Below are positions 50,757 through 59,611 of a stretch of 64,000 bases of DNA, piece after piece. The notes beneath the pieces are model-generated. The model was not told the origin of the DNA and did no database searches. It saw nothing but the letters and a program-made list of their open reading frames with translations. This DNA comes from Qipengyuania nanhaisediminis. GTDB lineage: Bacteria > Pseudomonadota > Alphaproteobacteria > Sphingomonadales > Sphingomonadaceae. A program made the position numbers and the translations under genes. How positions within the stretch are numbered: position 1 is the first letter of the stretch; the number at the start of each line of letters is the position of its first letter. Where the stretch lies: assembly GCF_900115585.1 (NCBI RefSeq), contig NZ_FOWZ01000004.1, positions 1 through 64,000 of the forward strand, written 5' to 3'.

Positions 50757-50850
50757 ATACTGTTTGGTCTTCGAGAGGCGGATCTTCCCTGGTTTCCGAT
50801 CCGCCTCACACCAAATAAAAAGGCCCGCCTGGACGTCCCCCAGGCGGGCC
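50757..50850 (+). ncRNA. Candidate sigma-54-dependent small RNA
   Basis: Downstream of the orphan sigma-54 promoter lie a ten-base-pair hairpin (GAGGCGGATC 50775-50784 with GATCCGCCTC 50798-50807) and an eleven-base-pair GC-rich hairpin (50822-50850). No coding frame is present. The second hairpin lacks a good T-run in this direction, so the 3' end is unsure. An RNA of roughly 95 nt is inferred. Confidence 0.4.
50817..50850 (-). terminator. Intrinsic terminator of the bolA-grxD end
   Basis: GGCCCGCCTGG (50822-50832) pairs with CCAGGCGGGCC (50840-50850), seven-base loop. Read on the minus strand it is followed by five T, 27 bases past the grxD stop. Confidence 0.8.
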
Positions 50851-50876
50851 TTACCCGTTTCAGAGCTGGTGAATTT

Positions 50877-51209
50877 TCAGCTTTCGGCCTTGGCGACCTG
50901 CTTTTCGTCCATCATCTGCTGAAGCTCTCCGGCTTCGAACATTTCCATCATGATATCGCTGCCGCCAACGAATTCGCCCTTCACGTAAAGCTGGGGAATG
51001 GTCGGCCAGTCGGAGAAGGACTTGATGCCCTGGCGGATTTCCATGTCCTGTAGGACGTCGACGCTTTCATAGGCGACGCCGCAATGGTCGAGGATAGCGA
51101 CCGCGCGATTGGAGAAGCCGCACTGCGGAAACAGCGGCGTGCCCTTCATGAAGAGAACGACGTCGTTACCGCCGACGAGATCGGAGATGCGTGAATTTAC
51201 ATCGGACAT
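50877..51209 (-). CDS. grxD: Monothiol glutaredoxin (Grx4 type)
   Basis: 110 residues with the monothiol active site CGFS (Cys30 in FPQCGFSNRAV) and the glutathione-binding FSDWPTIPQLYVKGEFVGGSDIMMEM. These proteins carry [2Fe-2S] clusters and form heterodimers with BolA in iron-sulphur trafficking and iron sensing. It is 42 bases downstream of bolA, the usual partner, and ends the long minus-strand run. Confidence 0.95.
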   Translation of the reverse strand: MSDVNSRISDLVGGNDVVLFMKGTPLFPQCGFSNRAVAILDHCGVAYESVDVLQDMEIRQGIKSFSDWPTIPQLYVKGEFVGGSDIMMEMFEAGELQQMMDEKQVAKAES

Positions 51210-51251
51210 AGTGTGCCCTGCCTTTGTGTATGACTTGAATCTGGTGAGGAT

Positions 51252-51485
51252 TCAGGTGGGGGCTTGGGTAGTGAGTTGCAAGGCGTGGAGTTCGCCGCCC
51301 ATCCTGCCACCAAGAGCGTCGTAAACCAGCTTGTGCTGGGCGACGCGCGTTTTGCCCGCAAATTGCGGGGCGGTGACCTTCGCCGCCCAATGGTCGTTAT
51401 CGCCTGCAAGATCGCGCATCTCGACGACCGCGCCCGGAAGCGCCTCCTCGATCAGCGCGACAATGTCGTCTGCCTTCATCGGCAT
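51252..51485 (-). CDS. BolA-family protein
   Basis: 77 residues, small BolA class (KADDIVALIEEALPGAVVEMRDLAGDNDHWAAKVTAPQFAGKTRVAQHKLVYDALGGRMGGELHALQL). The cluster-ligating His in RVAQHKLVY and the VEMRDLAGD-loop are present. With the glutaredoxin downstream it probably forms a Grx-BolA [2Fe-2S] complex. Four bases separate it from the DUF1476 gene. Confidence 0.93.
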   Translation of the reverse strand: MPMKADDIVALIEEALPGAVVEMRDLAGDNDHWAAKVTAPQFAGKTRVAQHKLVYDALGGRMGGELHALQLTTQAPT

Positions 51486-51489
51486 CGGA

Positions 51490-51816
51490 TTACTTCTGGT
51501 CGCTCATGAACTGGCGGCGCGCCTCGACCGAGCATTCTTCCAGCTTGGCACGGATGTCGGCTTCGCTGACATCGCAATCGGCAGCCGTCAGGTCGCCCAG
51601 CAGCTTGCGGATGACGTCTTCATCGCCGGCTTCCTCGAAGTCCGCCTGGACGACGGCCTTCTTGTAAGCGTCGGTCTCTTCTTCGGTCAGGCCCATCAGG
51701 CCGGCGGCCCATTCGCCCAGCAGGCGATTGCGGCGCGCGGCAATCTTGAATTCGGTTTCCTGATCGAAGGCGAACTTGGATTCTTCGCCGCGTTCGCGAT
51801 CCTTGAAGTCGGTCAT
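51490..51816 (-). CDS. DUF1476 protein (F1-ATPase zeta subunit family)
   Basis: 108 residues from the ATG at 51816 (MTDFKDRERGEESKFAFDQETEFKIAARRNRLLGEWAAGLMGL). This four-helix family is restricted to alphaproteobacteria. Its Paracoccus member is the zeta subunit that inhibits ATP hydrolysis by F1Fo-ATP synthase through its N-terminus. The longer frame to 51873 lacks support. Precedes bolA. Confidence 0.92.
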   Translation of the reverse strand: MTDFKDRERGEESKFAFDQETEFKIAARRNRLLGEWAAGLMGLTEEETDAYKKAVVQADFEEAGDEDVIRKLLGDLTAADCDVSEADIRAKLEECSVEARRQFMSDQK

Positions 51817-51889
51817 GTCTATCCCCTTGGAAGAAGTTGCCTCCCGAATAGGTATCGGGAGGCAAAGGGGCAAGGGCGAGAACGCCCGA

Positions 51890-52888
51890 TCAGTCCATTG
51901 TCACGACGAGTTTGCCGATCGCGCCGCGATTTTCCAGCTTGGCAATGGCTTCGTGCGCGCGCTCGATCGGATAGGTCTCGCTGACCAGCGGGTTGATCTT
52001 GCCTGCTTTCCAGAGGTCGAACAGCTCCGCGATATTGGCGTTGTTGCGTTCCGGCTCGCGGGCGGTGAAAGCGCCCCAGAAAACGCCGCGGATGTCGCAG
52101 CTTTTCAGCAGCGTCAGGTTGAGCGGCATTTTCGCGATGCCTGCTGGGAAACCGATCACGAGAAAGCGGCCTTCCCAGGCGATCGAGCGCAGGGCCGGTT
52201 CGGAATAGTCGCCGCCGACAATGTCGTAGACGATGTCCGCTCCGTTGGGGCCGACAGCGTCCTTGAACGCCTGTGCGAGTGCCTTGGACTGGTCTTTGTC
52301 GAAGGGTGCACGTGGATAAATCACCACCTCGTCGGCGCCGGCTTTCTTGGCAACTTCGCCTTTTTCTTCGGTCGAGACGGCGGCGACGACGCGGCAGCCA
52401 TAGGCCTTCGCGAGCTCTACCGCAGAAAGGCCCACACCGCCTGCCGCGCCGAGGACGAGGACGGTTTCGCCCTCCTTGATGTCGCCGCGATCCTTCAGGC
52501 CGTGGATGGTCGTGCCATATGTCATCAGAAGCGCGCTTGCCTGCACTAGGTCGATACCGTCGGGCACCTTGAAGAGGCGCGCAGCCGCAACGGCGACCTT
52601 TTCCTGCAGGCCTCCGTTACCGACCCCGCAGATGACCTTATCGCCTACGGCAAAGCCTTCGACGCCTTCGCCCAGCGCTTCGATGATGCCGGAGATTTCT
52701 CCGCCCGGCGCAAAGGGGCGTGGCGGCTTGAACTGGTACATGTCGCGGATGATCAGGGTGTCGGGAAAGTTGATCGCGCATGCGGCAACGTCGATGAGGA
52801 CCTCTCCCTTGCCGGGCGTGGGCGCGTCGATATCCTCCACCACAAGGGTTTCGGGACCGCCCGTTTCCTTCGACAGTACTGCTTTCAT
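51890..52888 (-). CDS. NADPH:quinone oxidoreductase family protein (MDR)
   Basis: 332 residues from the ATG at 52888, overlapping the leuD stop (ATGA). The zinc-free medium-chain dehydrogenase fold begins [25 protein letters not shown] site [31 protein letters not shown]. The N-terminal catalytic domain has [13 protein letters not shown] and [12 protein letters not shown]. Probably a cytosolic quinone or enal reductase; the exact substrate is open. Placement behind leuD looks like operon convenience. Confidence 0.88.
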   Translation of the reverse strand: MKAVLSKETGGPETLVVEDIDAPTPGKGEVLIDVAACAINFPDTLIIRDMYQFKPPRPFAPGGEISGIIEALGEGVEGFAVGDKVICGVGNGGLQEKVAVAAARLFKVPDGIDLVQASALLMTYGTTIHGLKDRGDIKEGETVLVLGAAGGVGLSAVELAKAYGCRVVAAVSTEEKGEVAKKAGADEVVIYPRAPFDKDQSKALAQAFKDAVGPNGADIVYDIVGGDYSEPALRSIAWEGRFLVIGFPAGIAKMPLNLTLLKSCDIRGVFWGAFTAREPERNNANIAELFDLWKAGKINPLVSETYPIERAHEAIAKLENRGAIGKLVVTMD

Positions 52889-53496
52889 GCTGCGTCTCTC
52901 CGATATGATTGTGGCGCATCGAGCCAGGGGAGGCTGCCAGCGCGCGATTGTTCGTGTGTCTCGATAGCCTCGTCGCGCTTCAGCGTGAGGCCGATTTCGT
53001 CCAGCCCTTCCAGCATGCAATGCTTGCGGAACGGGTCGATCTCGAATGCGAAGCGATCCTGGTAGGGCGTGGTCACAACCTGGTTTTCGAGGTCGAGGGT
53101 GATGGGATCGGTCTTCGCCACTTCCAGCAGGCGGTCGACCTGTTCTTGCGGCAATCCGACGGCGAGGATGCCGTTCTTGAACGCGTTTCCGGCAAAAATG
53201 TCCGAGAAGCTTGGCGCAATCACGGCGCGAAGTCCCATGTCCAGCATCGCCCAGGCTGCGTGTTCGCGGCTGGAGCCGCAACCGAAATTGTCGCCCGCGA
53301 TCAGGATCGGCGCACCCGCGAAATCTTCGACATCGAAAGGATTGCCGGGAGCTTGCCGGATCGTCTCGAAAGCGCCCTTGCCAAGCCCTTCGCGGCTGAC
53401 GGTCTTGAGCCAGTGGGCAGGGATGATCACGTCGGTGTCGACGTTCTTGAGACCGAGCGGAATGGCGCGGCCGTTAATGACAGTGACCTTGTCCAT
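52885..53496 (-). CDS. leuD: 3-isopropylmalate dehydratase small subunit
   Basis: 203 residues: [49 protein letters not shown] and [13 protein letters not shown] are standard LeuD motifs. It forms the swivelling domain of isopropylmalate isomerase with LeuC in leucine synthesis. The start overlaps the stop of the metallo-beta-lactamase gene (TAATG). That gene and a small one separate it from leuC. Confidence 0.95.
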   Translation of the reverse strand: MDKVTVINGRAIPLGLKNVDTDVIIPAHWLKTVSREGLGKGAFETIRQAPGNPFDVEDFAGAPILIAGDNFGCGSSREHAAWAMLDMGLRAVIAPSFSDIFAGNAFKNGILAVGLPQEQVDRLLEVAKTDPITLDLENQVVTTPYQDRFAFEIDPFRKHCMLEGLDEIGLTLKRDEAIETHEQSRAGSLPWLDAPQSYRRDAA

Positions 53497-54338
53497 TACT
53501 TTGCCGATCCGGGAAATGCGGGGAGGCGGCTTACGTGACGCGGATCGTGCTGGATCACCACGGTCGCGTCGAGATTTTCGGCCATCTGGTCGAAGCGGTG
53601 GAAAGAGGCGAGCGTATCCGCGCGGTCGGTGTTGAACGCGGGCACGCCGCGGTTCGTCACCTGCTCCTCGAAGTGATAGAGATCGCCGGTCAGCATGACG
53701 TTCCCGGTTTCGGGAAGGCGGACGAGCAGGACCGAATGGCCCGGAGTGTGGCCGGGCATGCCCTTGATGACGACCGAACCGCCACCGAACACGTCGTGGT
53801 CCGACGCGATGCGTACTGTTTCTCCCTCGGCACCTTCCGCAAGCCAGGGCGCCAGCTGCGCCCGGGTCGCTTCCATCGCGCCCGAGGTAACTGCTTCCGC
53901 ATCGCCGCGGCCGATCAGCAGGGTTGCGCCCGCAAACTCGTCGGCCTGCCCGATATGGTCATCGTGGTAATGGCTGACGCCCACGAAATTCACGTCGTCA
54001 GGGGCCAGGCCGATTTCGGCCAGCTGTTCGGCGATGGTCTTTTCGACGCTGAGCGTGAAGACCATTTGCGTCACGCTGGTACCCTTTAGCGCAGAAGGTA
54101 AGCCGGCATCCCACAGCAGGTAATTCTCGCCATTGCGGACGAGGTAGCAGCTGTCGGTGAGCGTGCGCGGTTCGCCGTCGTAAAGGTGCGTATCGGAAAA
54201 GGGGCCCGCATCGCTCAGTTCGATGGTGCCGCAATCCAGACGCCACAGTTCCACGTCGGCTGCGTCCTGCGCGCTTGCCGGGGCGGCAATGCCCAGGGCG
54301 AGTGCTGCGGCCGCCAGGGCGGTTCTGGTCTTTGTCAT
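53496..54338 (-). CDS. Exported metallo-beta-lactamase, AHL-lactonase-like
   Basis: 280 residues. Signal peptide [18 protein letters not shown]. Metal motif H123-x-H125-x-D127-H128 (SHYHDDHIG), further His in MPGHTPGHS, Asp in LTGDLYHF and a late VVIQHDPRH. The N-terminal [19 protein letters not shown] resembles AttM/BlcC-type N-acyl homoserine lactonases, but export to the periplasm and the exact lactone are not proven. It sits between leuC and leuD, coupled to leuD. Confidence 0.85.
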   Translation of the reverse strand: MTKTRTALAAAALALGIAAPASAQDAADVELWRLDCGTIELSDAGPFSDTHLYDGEPRTLTDSCYLVRNGENYLLWDAGLPSALKGTSVTQMVFTLSVEKTIAEQLAEIGLAPDDVNFVGVSHYHDDHIGQADEFAGATLLIGRGDAEAVTSGAMEATRAQLAPWLAEGAEGETVRIASDHDVFGGGSVVIKGMPGHTPGHSVLLVRLPETGNVMLTGDLYHFEEQVTNRGVPAFNTDRADTLASFHRFDQMAENLDATVVIQHDPRHVSRLPAFPGSAK

Positions 54339-54361
54339 GCGGGCTCCTTGCGCTTGGGCGA

Positions 54362-54520
54362 TCAGTCCGTTTCGGGGTTTTCCCCCGAAGGGATCGGGCC
54401 GGGCTGGTTCGGCTGGTTTTTCTTTTCGCGGCGCTTGTTCGCATAGAGCAGCGCGGCGGCGATAGCGGCCGATCCGATCGCACCTGCGATGGCGGCCTTG
54501 CCTTTGGGGAGTTTGGTCAT
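54362..54520 (-). CDS. Small basic single-helix membrane protein (52 aa)
   Basis: Starts MTKLPKGKAAIAGAIGSAA at 54520. One short hydrophobic helix (IAGAIGSAAIAAALLYA) is followed by NKRREKKNQPNQPGPIPSG, a basic then Pro-rich tail. It lies 39 bases after leuC and 23 bases before the lactonase-like gene in the same direction. Small proteins like this are often seen beside leuC in this order. Function unknown. Confidence 0.7.
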   Translation of the reverse strand: MTKLPKGKAAIAGAIGSAAIAAALLYANKRREKKNQPNQPGPIPSGENPETD

Positions 54521-54559
54521 GGCAGTCTCATGGATGGGAGAGCGGGGAAGGGCAAGACC

Positions 54560-55996
54560 CTACCCGCCCGATAGCTTCCTCACGTCGACGAGGTGACCGG
54601 CAACCGCTGCGGCTGCCGCCATCGCAGGGCTCATCAAATGGGTGCGAGCGCCCGGGCCCTGGCGGCCCACGAAATTGCGGTTGCTGGTCGACGCGCAGCG
54701 TTCGCCCGGCGGCACCTTGTCGGGGTTCATGGCGAGACAGGCGGAACAGCCCGGCTCACGCCATTCGAAGCCCGCGTCGGTGAAGATGCGGTCCAGCCCT
54801 TCTTCCTCGGCCTGTTTTTTGACCAGCCCCGATCCGGGCACGGCGATGGCCCAGCGCACATTGGCGGCCTTGGTGCGGCCCTTCAGGACCGCTGCGGCAG
54901 CGCGCAGATCCTCTATCCGGCTGTTGGTGCATGAGCCGATGAAAACGTTCTCGATCGCGACTTCTTCAAGCGGCGTTCCCGGTTCGAGACCCATGTAATC
55001 GAGGCTCTTGCGGGCAGCGTCCTGCTTGGAAGGATCCGCGAAGGAATCGGGCGAGGGGACCGTATCGCCAATCGCCACCACGTCTTCCGGACTGGTACCC
55101 CAACTGACCGTGGGCTCGATATCGGCAGCGTCGATGACAACGCTCTTGTCGAAGACCGCGCCTTCGTCGGTGGCGAGCGAGCGCCACCATTCCACCGCGC
55201 GATCCCAATCTTCGCCTTTGGGGGCATAGGGTCGACCTTCGAGATAGCGAAAGACCGTGTCGTCGGGCGCGATGATCCCGGCACGGGCACCACCCTCGAT
55301 GCTCATGTTGCAGACGGTGAGGCGTCCTTCGACGCTCATTTTCTCGAAGACCTCTCCGCGATATTCGATGACATGGCCGGTCCCGCCCGCAGTGCCGATC
55401 ACGCCGATGATATGGAGGATAAGGTCCTTGGGCGTGACGCCGGGGGAGAGAGCGCCTTCGACGCGCACTTCCATGCTTTTCGACTGGCGCAGCAGGAGCG
55501 TTTGCGTGGCCAGGACGTGTTCGACCTCGCTTGTGCCGATGCCGAAGGCCAGTGCGCCGATCCCGCCGTGAGCTGCCGTGTGGCTGTCGCCGCACACGAT
55601 TGTCGCGCCGGGCAGGGAGAAGCCCTGTTCTGGGCCGACGACGTGGACGATGCCCTGTTCGCGCGCGACGGCATCGATGTAGCGGATACCGAATTCCGGC
55701 GCGTTCTTTTCGAGCGCCGCCAATTGCGCCGCGCTTTGCGGATCGGCAATCGGGAGGCGCGATCCATCGGCTGCCAGGCGCGCCGTGGTGGGCACGTTGT
55801 GGTCGGGGACCGCGAGGGTCAGGTCGGGACGGCGAACCTTTCGCCCGGCAACCCGCAGTGCCTCGAACGCCTGTGGGCTGGTGACTTCGTGCACCAGATG
55901 CCGGTCGATATAGACAAGGCAGGTGCCGTCGTCCTGGCGTTCGACGACGTGGGCGTCCCAGATCTTCTCGTAGAGTGTGCGCGGTTTGCTGGCCAT
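54560..55996 (-). CDS. leuC: 3-isopropylmalate dehydratase large subunit
   Basis: 478 residues from the ATG at 55996 ([18 protein letters not shown]); the frame extends further but adds 30 non-homologous residues. Aconitase-family signatures: [50 protein letters not shown] and [15 protein letters not shown], with the three [4Fe-4S] cysteines. With LeuD it isomerises 2- to 3-isopropylmalate. First gene of the minus-strand run that also contains Fe-S trafficking genes. Confidence 0.96.
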   Translation of the reverse strand: MASKPRTLYEKIWDAHVVERQDDGTCLVYIDRHLVHEVTSPQAFEALRVAGRKVRRPDLTLAVPDHNVPTTARLAADGSRLPIADPQSAAQLAALEKNAPEFGIRYIDAVAREQGIVHVVGPEQGFSLPGATIVCGDSHTAAHGGIGALAFGIGTSEVEHVLATQTLLLRQSKSMEVRVEGALSPGVTPKDLILHIIGVIGTAGGTGHVIEYRGEVFEKMSVEGRLTVCNMSIEGGARAGIIAPDDTVFRYLEGRPYAPKGEDWDRAVEWWRSLATDEGAVFDKSVVIDAADIEPTVSWGTSPEDVVAIGDTVPSPDSFADPSKQDAARKSLDYMGLEPGTPLEEVAIENVFIGSCTNSRIEDLRAAAAVLKGRTKAANVRWAIAVPGSGLVKKQAEEEGLDRIFTDAGFEWREPGCSACLAMNPDKVPPGERCASTSNRNFVGRQGPGARTHLMSPAMAAAAAVAGHLVDVRKLSGG

Positions 55997-56088
55997 TTCG
56001 CGCACAGGTTGGGGCAGGAACGTCACGGGCGCAAAATGGCAAATCCAGAGTCTTCCAAAGTTAACCTTTCCGTGCTTTACTGACACTC

Positions 56089-56484
56089 ATGTCAGCAAAA
56101 CCATTCGCCTTTCCGATCCGCGTGATTCCCGCCGATATCGATTTCATGGGTCACGTGAACAATGCGCGCTATCTCAATTGGGTACAGGATGCGGTCCTGG
56201 CCCATTGGAACAAGATCGCGCCCGCGGAAGAGGTGGCGAGCAAGGCGTGGGTGGCGCTCAAGCACGAGATTACCTATCGCAAACCGGCATTCCTCGATGA
56301 CGAGGTGATCGCCAGCACCGTGCTCGAAAAGGTGCAGGGTGCGCGGGCCTTCTACTCCACCGTGATCCAGCGCGGGGAAGAAGTGCTCGCTGAAGTGAAA
56401 AGCGCCTGGTGCTGCATCGATTCCGAAACGCTGCGTCCCGCCCGCCTGCGCGAGGAAGTGACCAAGTTCTTCTTCAAGGACTGA
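56089..56484 (+). CDS. Acyl-CoA thioesterase, hotdog fold (4HBT/YbgC type)
   Basis: 131 residues. The catalytic-loop region is IPADIDFMGHVNNARYLNWVQDAVLAHW, where the usual Asp and the HVNNARY turn are seen. Later KHEITYRKPAFLDDEVIASTVLEKV is the central helix/strand. Hydrolyses acyl-CoA thioesters; acyl specificity not deducible. Divergent from leuC by 92 bases and upstream of crtW. Confidence 0.9.
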   Translation: MSAKPFAFPIRVIPADIDFMGHVNNARYLNWVQDAVLAHWNKIAPAEEVASKAWVALKHEITYRKPAFLDDEVIASTVLEKVQGARAFYSTVIQRGEEVLAEVKSAWCCIDSETLRPARLREEVTKFFFKD

Positions 56485-56558
56485 GCCTAGCCTGCGCGAA
56501 CCGCTTGTCCTGAGCGGTCGGGACAGGGTACAACCGCTGCATGGGCGCATCCCCGAAC

Positions 56559-57302
56559 ATGACAACCGGCAACGGGCGACAGGCCGCGATCGGCCTTGCG
56601 CTGGCTTTCGCCATTTTCGCAGGCTGGCTGTCGCTTCACCTCTTCGCCATGTTCGTGTTCGAGCTCACCTGGCAGACGCTCCCGCTCGCTCTGGCGATGG
56701 CGATCGTGCAGTGCTGGCTGTCGGTCGGCCTTTTCATCGTCAGCCATGATGCGATGCACGGATCGCTCGCGCCGGGCGGCGGGCGGCTCAACGGGTTTAT
56801 CGGTGGCGCGCTGCTGTTTCTTTACGCGGGGTTCGGCTGGCGCAAGATGCGCGATGCTCACTTCGCGCATCACAAGGCTCCCGGCACGGCCGACGATCCC
56901 GATTTTAGCGCCGACCACCCGACGCGTTTCTGGCCGTGGTACGGCGCCTTCCTGAAACGCTATTTCGGCTGGCAGTCGGTCCTGTTCGTCAGCAGCGTCG
57001 TGACGATATACTGGGCCGTATTCTCCATATCGGCCCTCAAGATAGTCCTGCTCTACGGGGCACCCGCAATCGCTTCCTCGTTGCAGCTGTTCTACTTCGG
57101 CACCTATCGCCCGCACCGACACGACGATGTCGGCTTTGCCGACCGGCACAATGCACGCAGCGATGGTTTCTCAAGCCTTGCATCGCTCGCCAGCTGTTTC
57201 CATTTCGGCTATCATCACGAACACCACCTCGCGCCGCATGTCCCATGGTGGGGCCTGCCCCGCGCCAGAAAGACCATGTCGCTGCCAGAGATTTCCAAGT
57301 GA
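56559..57302 (+). CDS. crtW: Beta-carotene 4-ketolase
   Basis: 247 residues from the ATG at 56559; the ATG at 56541 is an alternative. Membrane di-iron oxygenase with histidine clusters SHDAMHG, AHFAHHKAPG and FGYHHEHHLAPHVPWWGLP, plus the CrtW-specific TYRPHRHDDVGFADRHNARS. It introduces keto groups at C4/C4' of beta-ionone rings, giving canthaxanthin or, with CrtZ, astaxanthin-type products. The stop overlaps the crtZ start (GTGA). Confidence 0.93.
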   Translation: MTTGNGRQAAIGLALAFAIFAGWLSLHLFAMFVFELTWQTLPLALAMAIVQCWLSVGLFIVSHDAMHGSLAPGGGRLNGFIGGALLFLYAGFGWRKMRDAHFAHHKAPGTADDPDFSADHPTRFWPWYGAFLKRYFGWQSVLFVSSVVTIYWAVFSISALKIVLLYGAPAIASSLQLFYFGTYRPHRHDDVGFADRHNARSDGFSSLASLASCFHFGYHHEHHLAPHVPWWGLPRARKTMSLPEISK

Positions 57303-57799
57303 GCATCCCCGCCATCCTCCTTACCGTATTCCTGTCGATCGCAGGGATGGAACTGTTTGCCTGGTGGGCGCACAAATACATCATGCACGGATGGGGCTGG
57401 GGATGGCACCGCGACCATCACGAACCGCATGACAATGTGCTGGAAAAGAATGACCTCTATGCGGTGACGTTCGGCACCATCGTCTTCGCCATGTTTGCCG
57501 TCGGTTATGTCTGGTCGGACCTGCTGTGGTGGATCGCCTTCGGGATCACTTGCTATGGCCTCATCTACACCTTCGTTCACGACGGGCTGGTGCATCAGCG
57601 CTATTTCCGCTGGGTGCCCAAGAAGGGTTACGCCAAGCGGCTGGTCCAGGCGCACAAGCTGCACCATGCGACCATCGGCAAGGAAGGCGGGGTGAGCTTC
57701 GGGTTCGTCCTCGCGCGCGATCCGGCCAAGCTGAAGGCCGAACTGAAGCGCCAGAAGGAAGCGGGGATCGCCACCGTACGCGAAAGCGCCGGAGCCTGA
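57299..57799 (+). CDS. crtZ: Beta-carotene 3-hydroxylase
   Basis: 166 residues from a GTG at 57299 that overlaps the crtW stop; a longer frame inside crtW is rejected. The fatty-acid-hydroxylase-type His boxes are HKYIMHGWGWGWHRDHHEPH, FVHDGLVHQR and HKLHHATIGKEGGVSFGF. It hydroxylates C3/C3' of beta-ionone rings, making zeaxanthin-type xanthophylls. Coupled to crtW, so ketolation and hydroxylation are co-expressed. A hairpin overlapping the stop (57784-57812) may end the transcript. Confidence 0.94.
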   Translation: MSIPAILLTVFLSIAGMELFAWWAHKYIMHGWGWGWHRDHHEPHDNVLEKNDLYAVTFGTIVFAMFAVGYVWSDLLWWIAFGITCYGLIYTFVHDGLVHQRYFRWVPKKGYAKRLVQAHKLHHATIGKEGGVSFGFVLARDPAKLKAELKRQKEAGIATVRESAGA

Positions 57800-57836
57800 G
57801 GCCCCGGCGCTTCGTGTTCTAGTCGGTCTGTGCCGC

Positions 57837-57995
57837 TTAGCGGGCGTAGTTCACATACAGGCCGTGGATCAGTCCCGGGATAAAGCCCAGCAGGGTCAGC
57901 ACGACATTGAGCAACGTGGTGCCGCCAAGCCCATGCTTGGCAGCGACGCCGAGCGGGGGAAGCAGGATCGTGGCGATGAGAATGAGAATTGCCAT
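57837..57995 (-). CDS. YqaE/Pmp3-family small membrane protein
   Basis: 52 residues starting MAILILIATILLPPLGVAAKHG, with the family's LLPPLGV and IPGLIHGLYV segments and two membrane helices. Pmp3 relatives affect membrane potential and salt tolerance. It lies 81 bases downstream of the DUF454 gene on the same strand. Confidence 0.88.
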   Translation of the reverse strand: MAILILIATILLPPLGVAAKHGLGGTTLLNVVLTLLGFIPGLIHGLYVNYAR

Positions 57996-58075
57996 TTGAG
58001 AGTGTTCCTTTCGGTCGACCCTCCCATCCGTATGTTACCCTAACGGACTGAATTGCATCGCGTTCCTGAAAGCGC

Positions 58076-58426
58076 CTATTCGTTTCGCGTGGCGATCCAG
58101 GTCCCGGCGATCACTAGGATGGCGATGGAGATGTAGTACCAGGGCTCTCCCAGCGCATACCAGGTGACGACTGCGCCCGTCGCCATGGCTCCGATCGCCA
58201 TTGTCTTTGCCCTGCGGCTGATTGCGCGGCGCTCACGCCAATCGCGCACTTGCGGACCCCACGTCGGGTGATCGAGGATCTTCTGTTCGAGCTCCGGGCT
58301 GGACCGGGCGAAAAAATAGACCGCCAGCAACAGGAAAGGCACTGTCGGCATGATCGGGAGAAACGCCCCGATGGCCCCCAGTCCGACGAACAGGAAACCG
58401 CATGCGCGATAGATGTAGCGCCGCAT
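58076..58426 (-). CDS. DUF454 (YbaN-like) inner-membrane protein
   Basis: 116 residues with an N-terminal GLGAIGAFLPIMPTVPFLLLAVYFFARSSP, diagnostic of DUF454, then HPTWGPQVRDWRERRAI and two C-terminal helices. Function unknown. One base separates it from sufE, so co-transcribed. Confidence 0.88.
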   Translation of the reverse strand: MRRYIYRACGFLFVGLGAIGAFLPIMPTVPFLLLAVYFFARSSPELEQKILDHPTWGPQVRDWRERRAISRRAKTMAIGAMATGAVVTWYALGEPWYYISIAILVIAGTWIATRNE

Positions 58427-58427
58427 T

Positions 58428-58835
58428 CTAGGCGGCCGCGATCCGGGCGGCGTGCTCCTGCACGAGCGCGATCATGTTGGGCACACCTTGCGTGCGGTTA
58501 CTGGAGAGCTGGTTCTTGAGATCGAAGGGATCGAGCGCGGCAGCAATATTCATCTGCGCCACTTCTGTGGCAGGCTTGTCCTGCACGGCCGAGATCACGA
58601 GAGCCACGATACCCTTGGTGATTGCGGCGTTGCTGTCAGCCAGGAAATGCAGCTGATCGGCATCGCCCGTCGGATAGACCCAGACCGCTGCCGAACATCC
58701 GCGCACAAGCGTGGCGTCGGTCTTGAGCGGATCGGGCATGGGTTCGAGATCCCGTCCCAGCTCGATCAGCAGGCGATACCGCTCGTCGCCTTCGAGGAAG
58801 TCGTATTCTTCGGCAATGTCATCGAGTGAACGCAT
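58428..58835 (-). CDS. sufE: SufE family sulphur-acceptor protein
   Basis: 135 residues. The active Cys47 lies in ATLVRGCSAAVWV, and the N-terminal EEYDFLEGDERYRLLIELGRDLEPMP is the usual SufE start. It accepts persulphide sulphur from SufS for Fe-S assembly. No sufS or sufBCD is in the window. It follows the psp-related genes by 43 bases and may be read through from them. Confidence 0.92.
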   Translation of the reverse strand: MRSLDDIAEEYDFLEGDERYRLLIELGRDLEPMPDPLKTDATLVRGCSAAVWVYPTGDADQLHFLADSNAAITKGIVALVISAVQDKPATEVAQMNIAAALDPFDLKNQLSSNRTQGVPNMIALVQEHAARIAAA

Positions 58836-58878
58836 GGCGGCGGCATCTAGCCAGCTATTCGGGCGGCGTCCATCGCGC

Positions 58879-59052
58879 TTAGCCGACCAGCCCTCCCGGG
58901 CGGGTGAATGCGTAGTAAATCACGTAGAACCAGCCGAAAAATCCCTGGAGGATCGCCCACAGGATGGATTCATGCTGGCTCCAGCTGATGGCGACGGCGA
59001 TCGCGCTGCCCAGGCCGATACCGGCCTGCGCTGCATTATTGGTCGCGCTCAC
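58879..59052 (-). CDS. Small membrane protein at the end of the psp run (57 aa)
   Basis: The GTG at 59052 overlaps the preceding stop (GTGA). The peptide starts VSATNNAAQAGIGLGSAIAVAIS and has two hydrophobic stretches (GIGLGSAIAVAISW; ILWAILQGFFGWFYVIYYAF). It shares no coiled coil with the PspB-like proteins before it. Function unknown; translational coupling suggests it belongs to the psp operon. Confidence 0.7.
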   Translation of the reverse strand: MSATNNAAQAGIGLGSAIAVAISWSQHESILWAILQGFFGWFYVIYYAFTRPGGLVG

Positions 59053-59285
59053 AGGTCGACCCCGCTGGCAATCGCTTCGAGTTTCTTGATCCGCTCGCGC
59101 AGGTCCGCAAGCTCGATGCGCGCTGCCCCCATGGCGCTTCCCGTGTCTTCGCGGGCAGGTGCATCATGGTCGAGCTGGCTACGCTTGAACTCGATCCAGT
59201 CGTGCCATGCCCTCAGCAGGGCGCCGGCAACGATGACCAGACCGATCAGCGCGGCGCCTGCAATAATGAGTGTCGGTTCGAACAT
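59049..59285 (-). CDS. PspB-like small membrane protein 5
   Basis: 78 residues: one membrane helix (LIIAGAALIGLVIVAGALL), a charged middle (WHDWIEFKRSQLDHDAPAR), then a coiled coil ending ADLRERIKKLEAIASGVDL, a shortened version of the motif shared by its neighbours. It begins 32 bases after gene 4 of the set. Probable inner-membrane part of the phage-shock response; specific role unknown. Confidence 0.7.
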   Translation of the reverse strand: MFEPTLIIAGAALIGLVIVAGALLRAWHDWIEFKRSQLDHDAPAREDTGSAMGAARIELADLRERIKKLEAIASGVDL

Positions 59286-59317
59286 TTCCCCATGTCCTCC
59301 TTGAACCCGGATGGTCC

Positions 59318-59611
59318 TCAGTTGTCCTTTTCGACCTGCTTGTCGCGCAGGGCTTCGATCTCGGCGGAAATCCGCCGGGTTTCTTTCGCGTCGAGCGAAT
59401 TGCCGTCGGTGGCGATGCGCTCCAGCACCTTGATGCGTTCGCGCAGGTCTTCGAGTTCACGCTGGGCCGCAGGATCGTCCTTCGACTCGGCGAATTTTTC
59501 GTTCCCCATGTAATCGCGCGTGATGCCTTTCTCCGACCGGTACTTGGCCTTGAACACCTCTGCGATCGCAATCACGAGAACGATCATGAAAATGGCGGTC
59601 CAGAAGCTCAT
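59318..59611 (-). CDS. PspB-like small membrane protein 4
   Basis: 97 residues. N-terminal helix WTAIFMIVLVIAIAEVF, then KAKYRSEKG and an acidic helical tail with the shared motif LRERIKVLERIATD ... ISAEIEALRDKQ. The start forms an ATGA overlap with gene 3 of the set. Topology (short outside, helix, cytosolic coiled coil) equals PspB. Confidence 0.75.
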   Translation of the reverse strand: MSFWTAIFMIVLVIAIAEVFKAKYRSEKGITRDYMGNEKFAESKDDPAAQRELEDLRERIKVLERIATDGNSLDAKETRRISAEIEALRDKQVEKDN

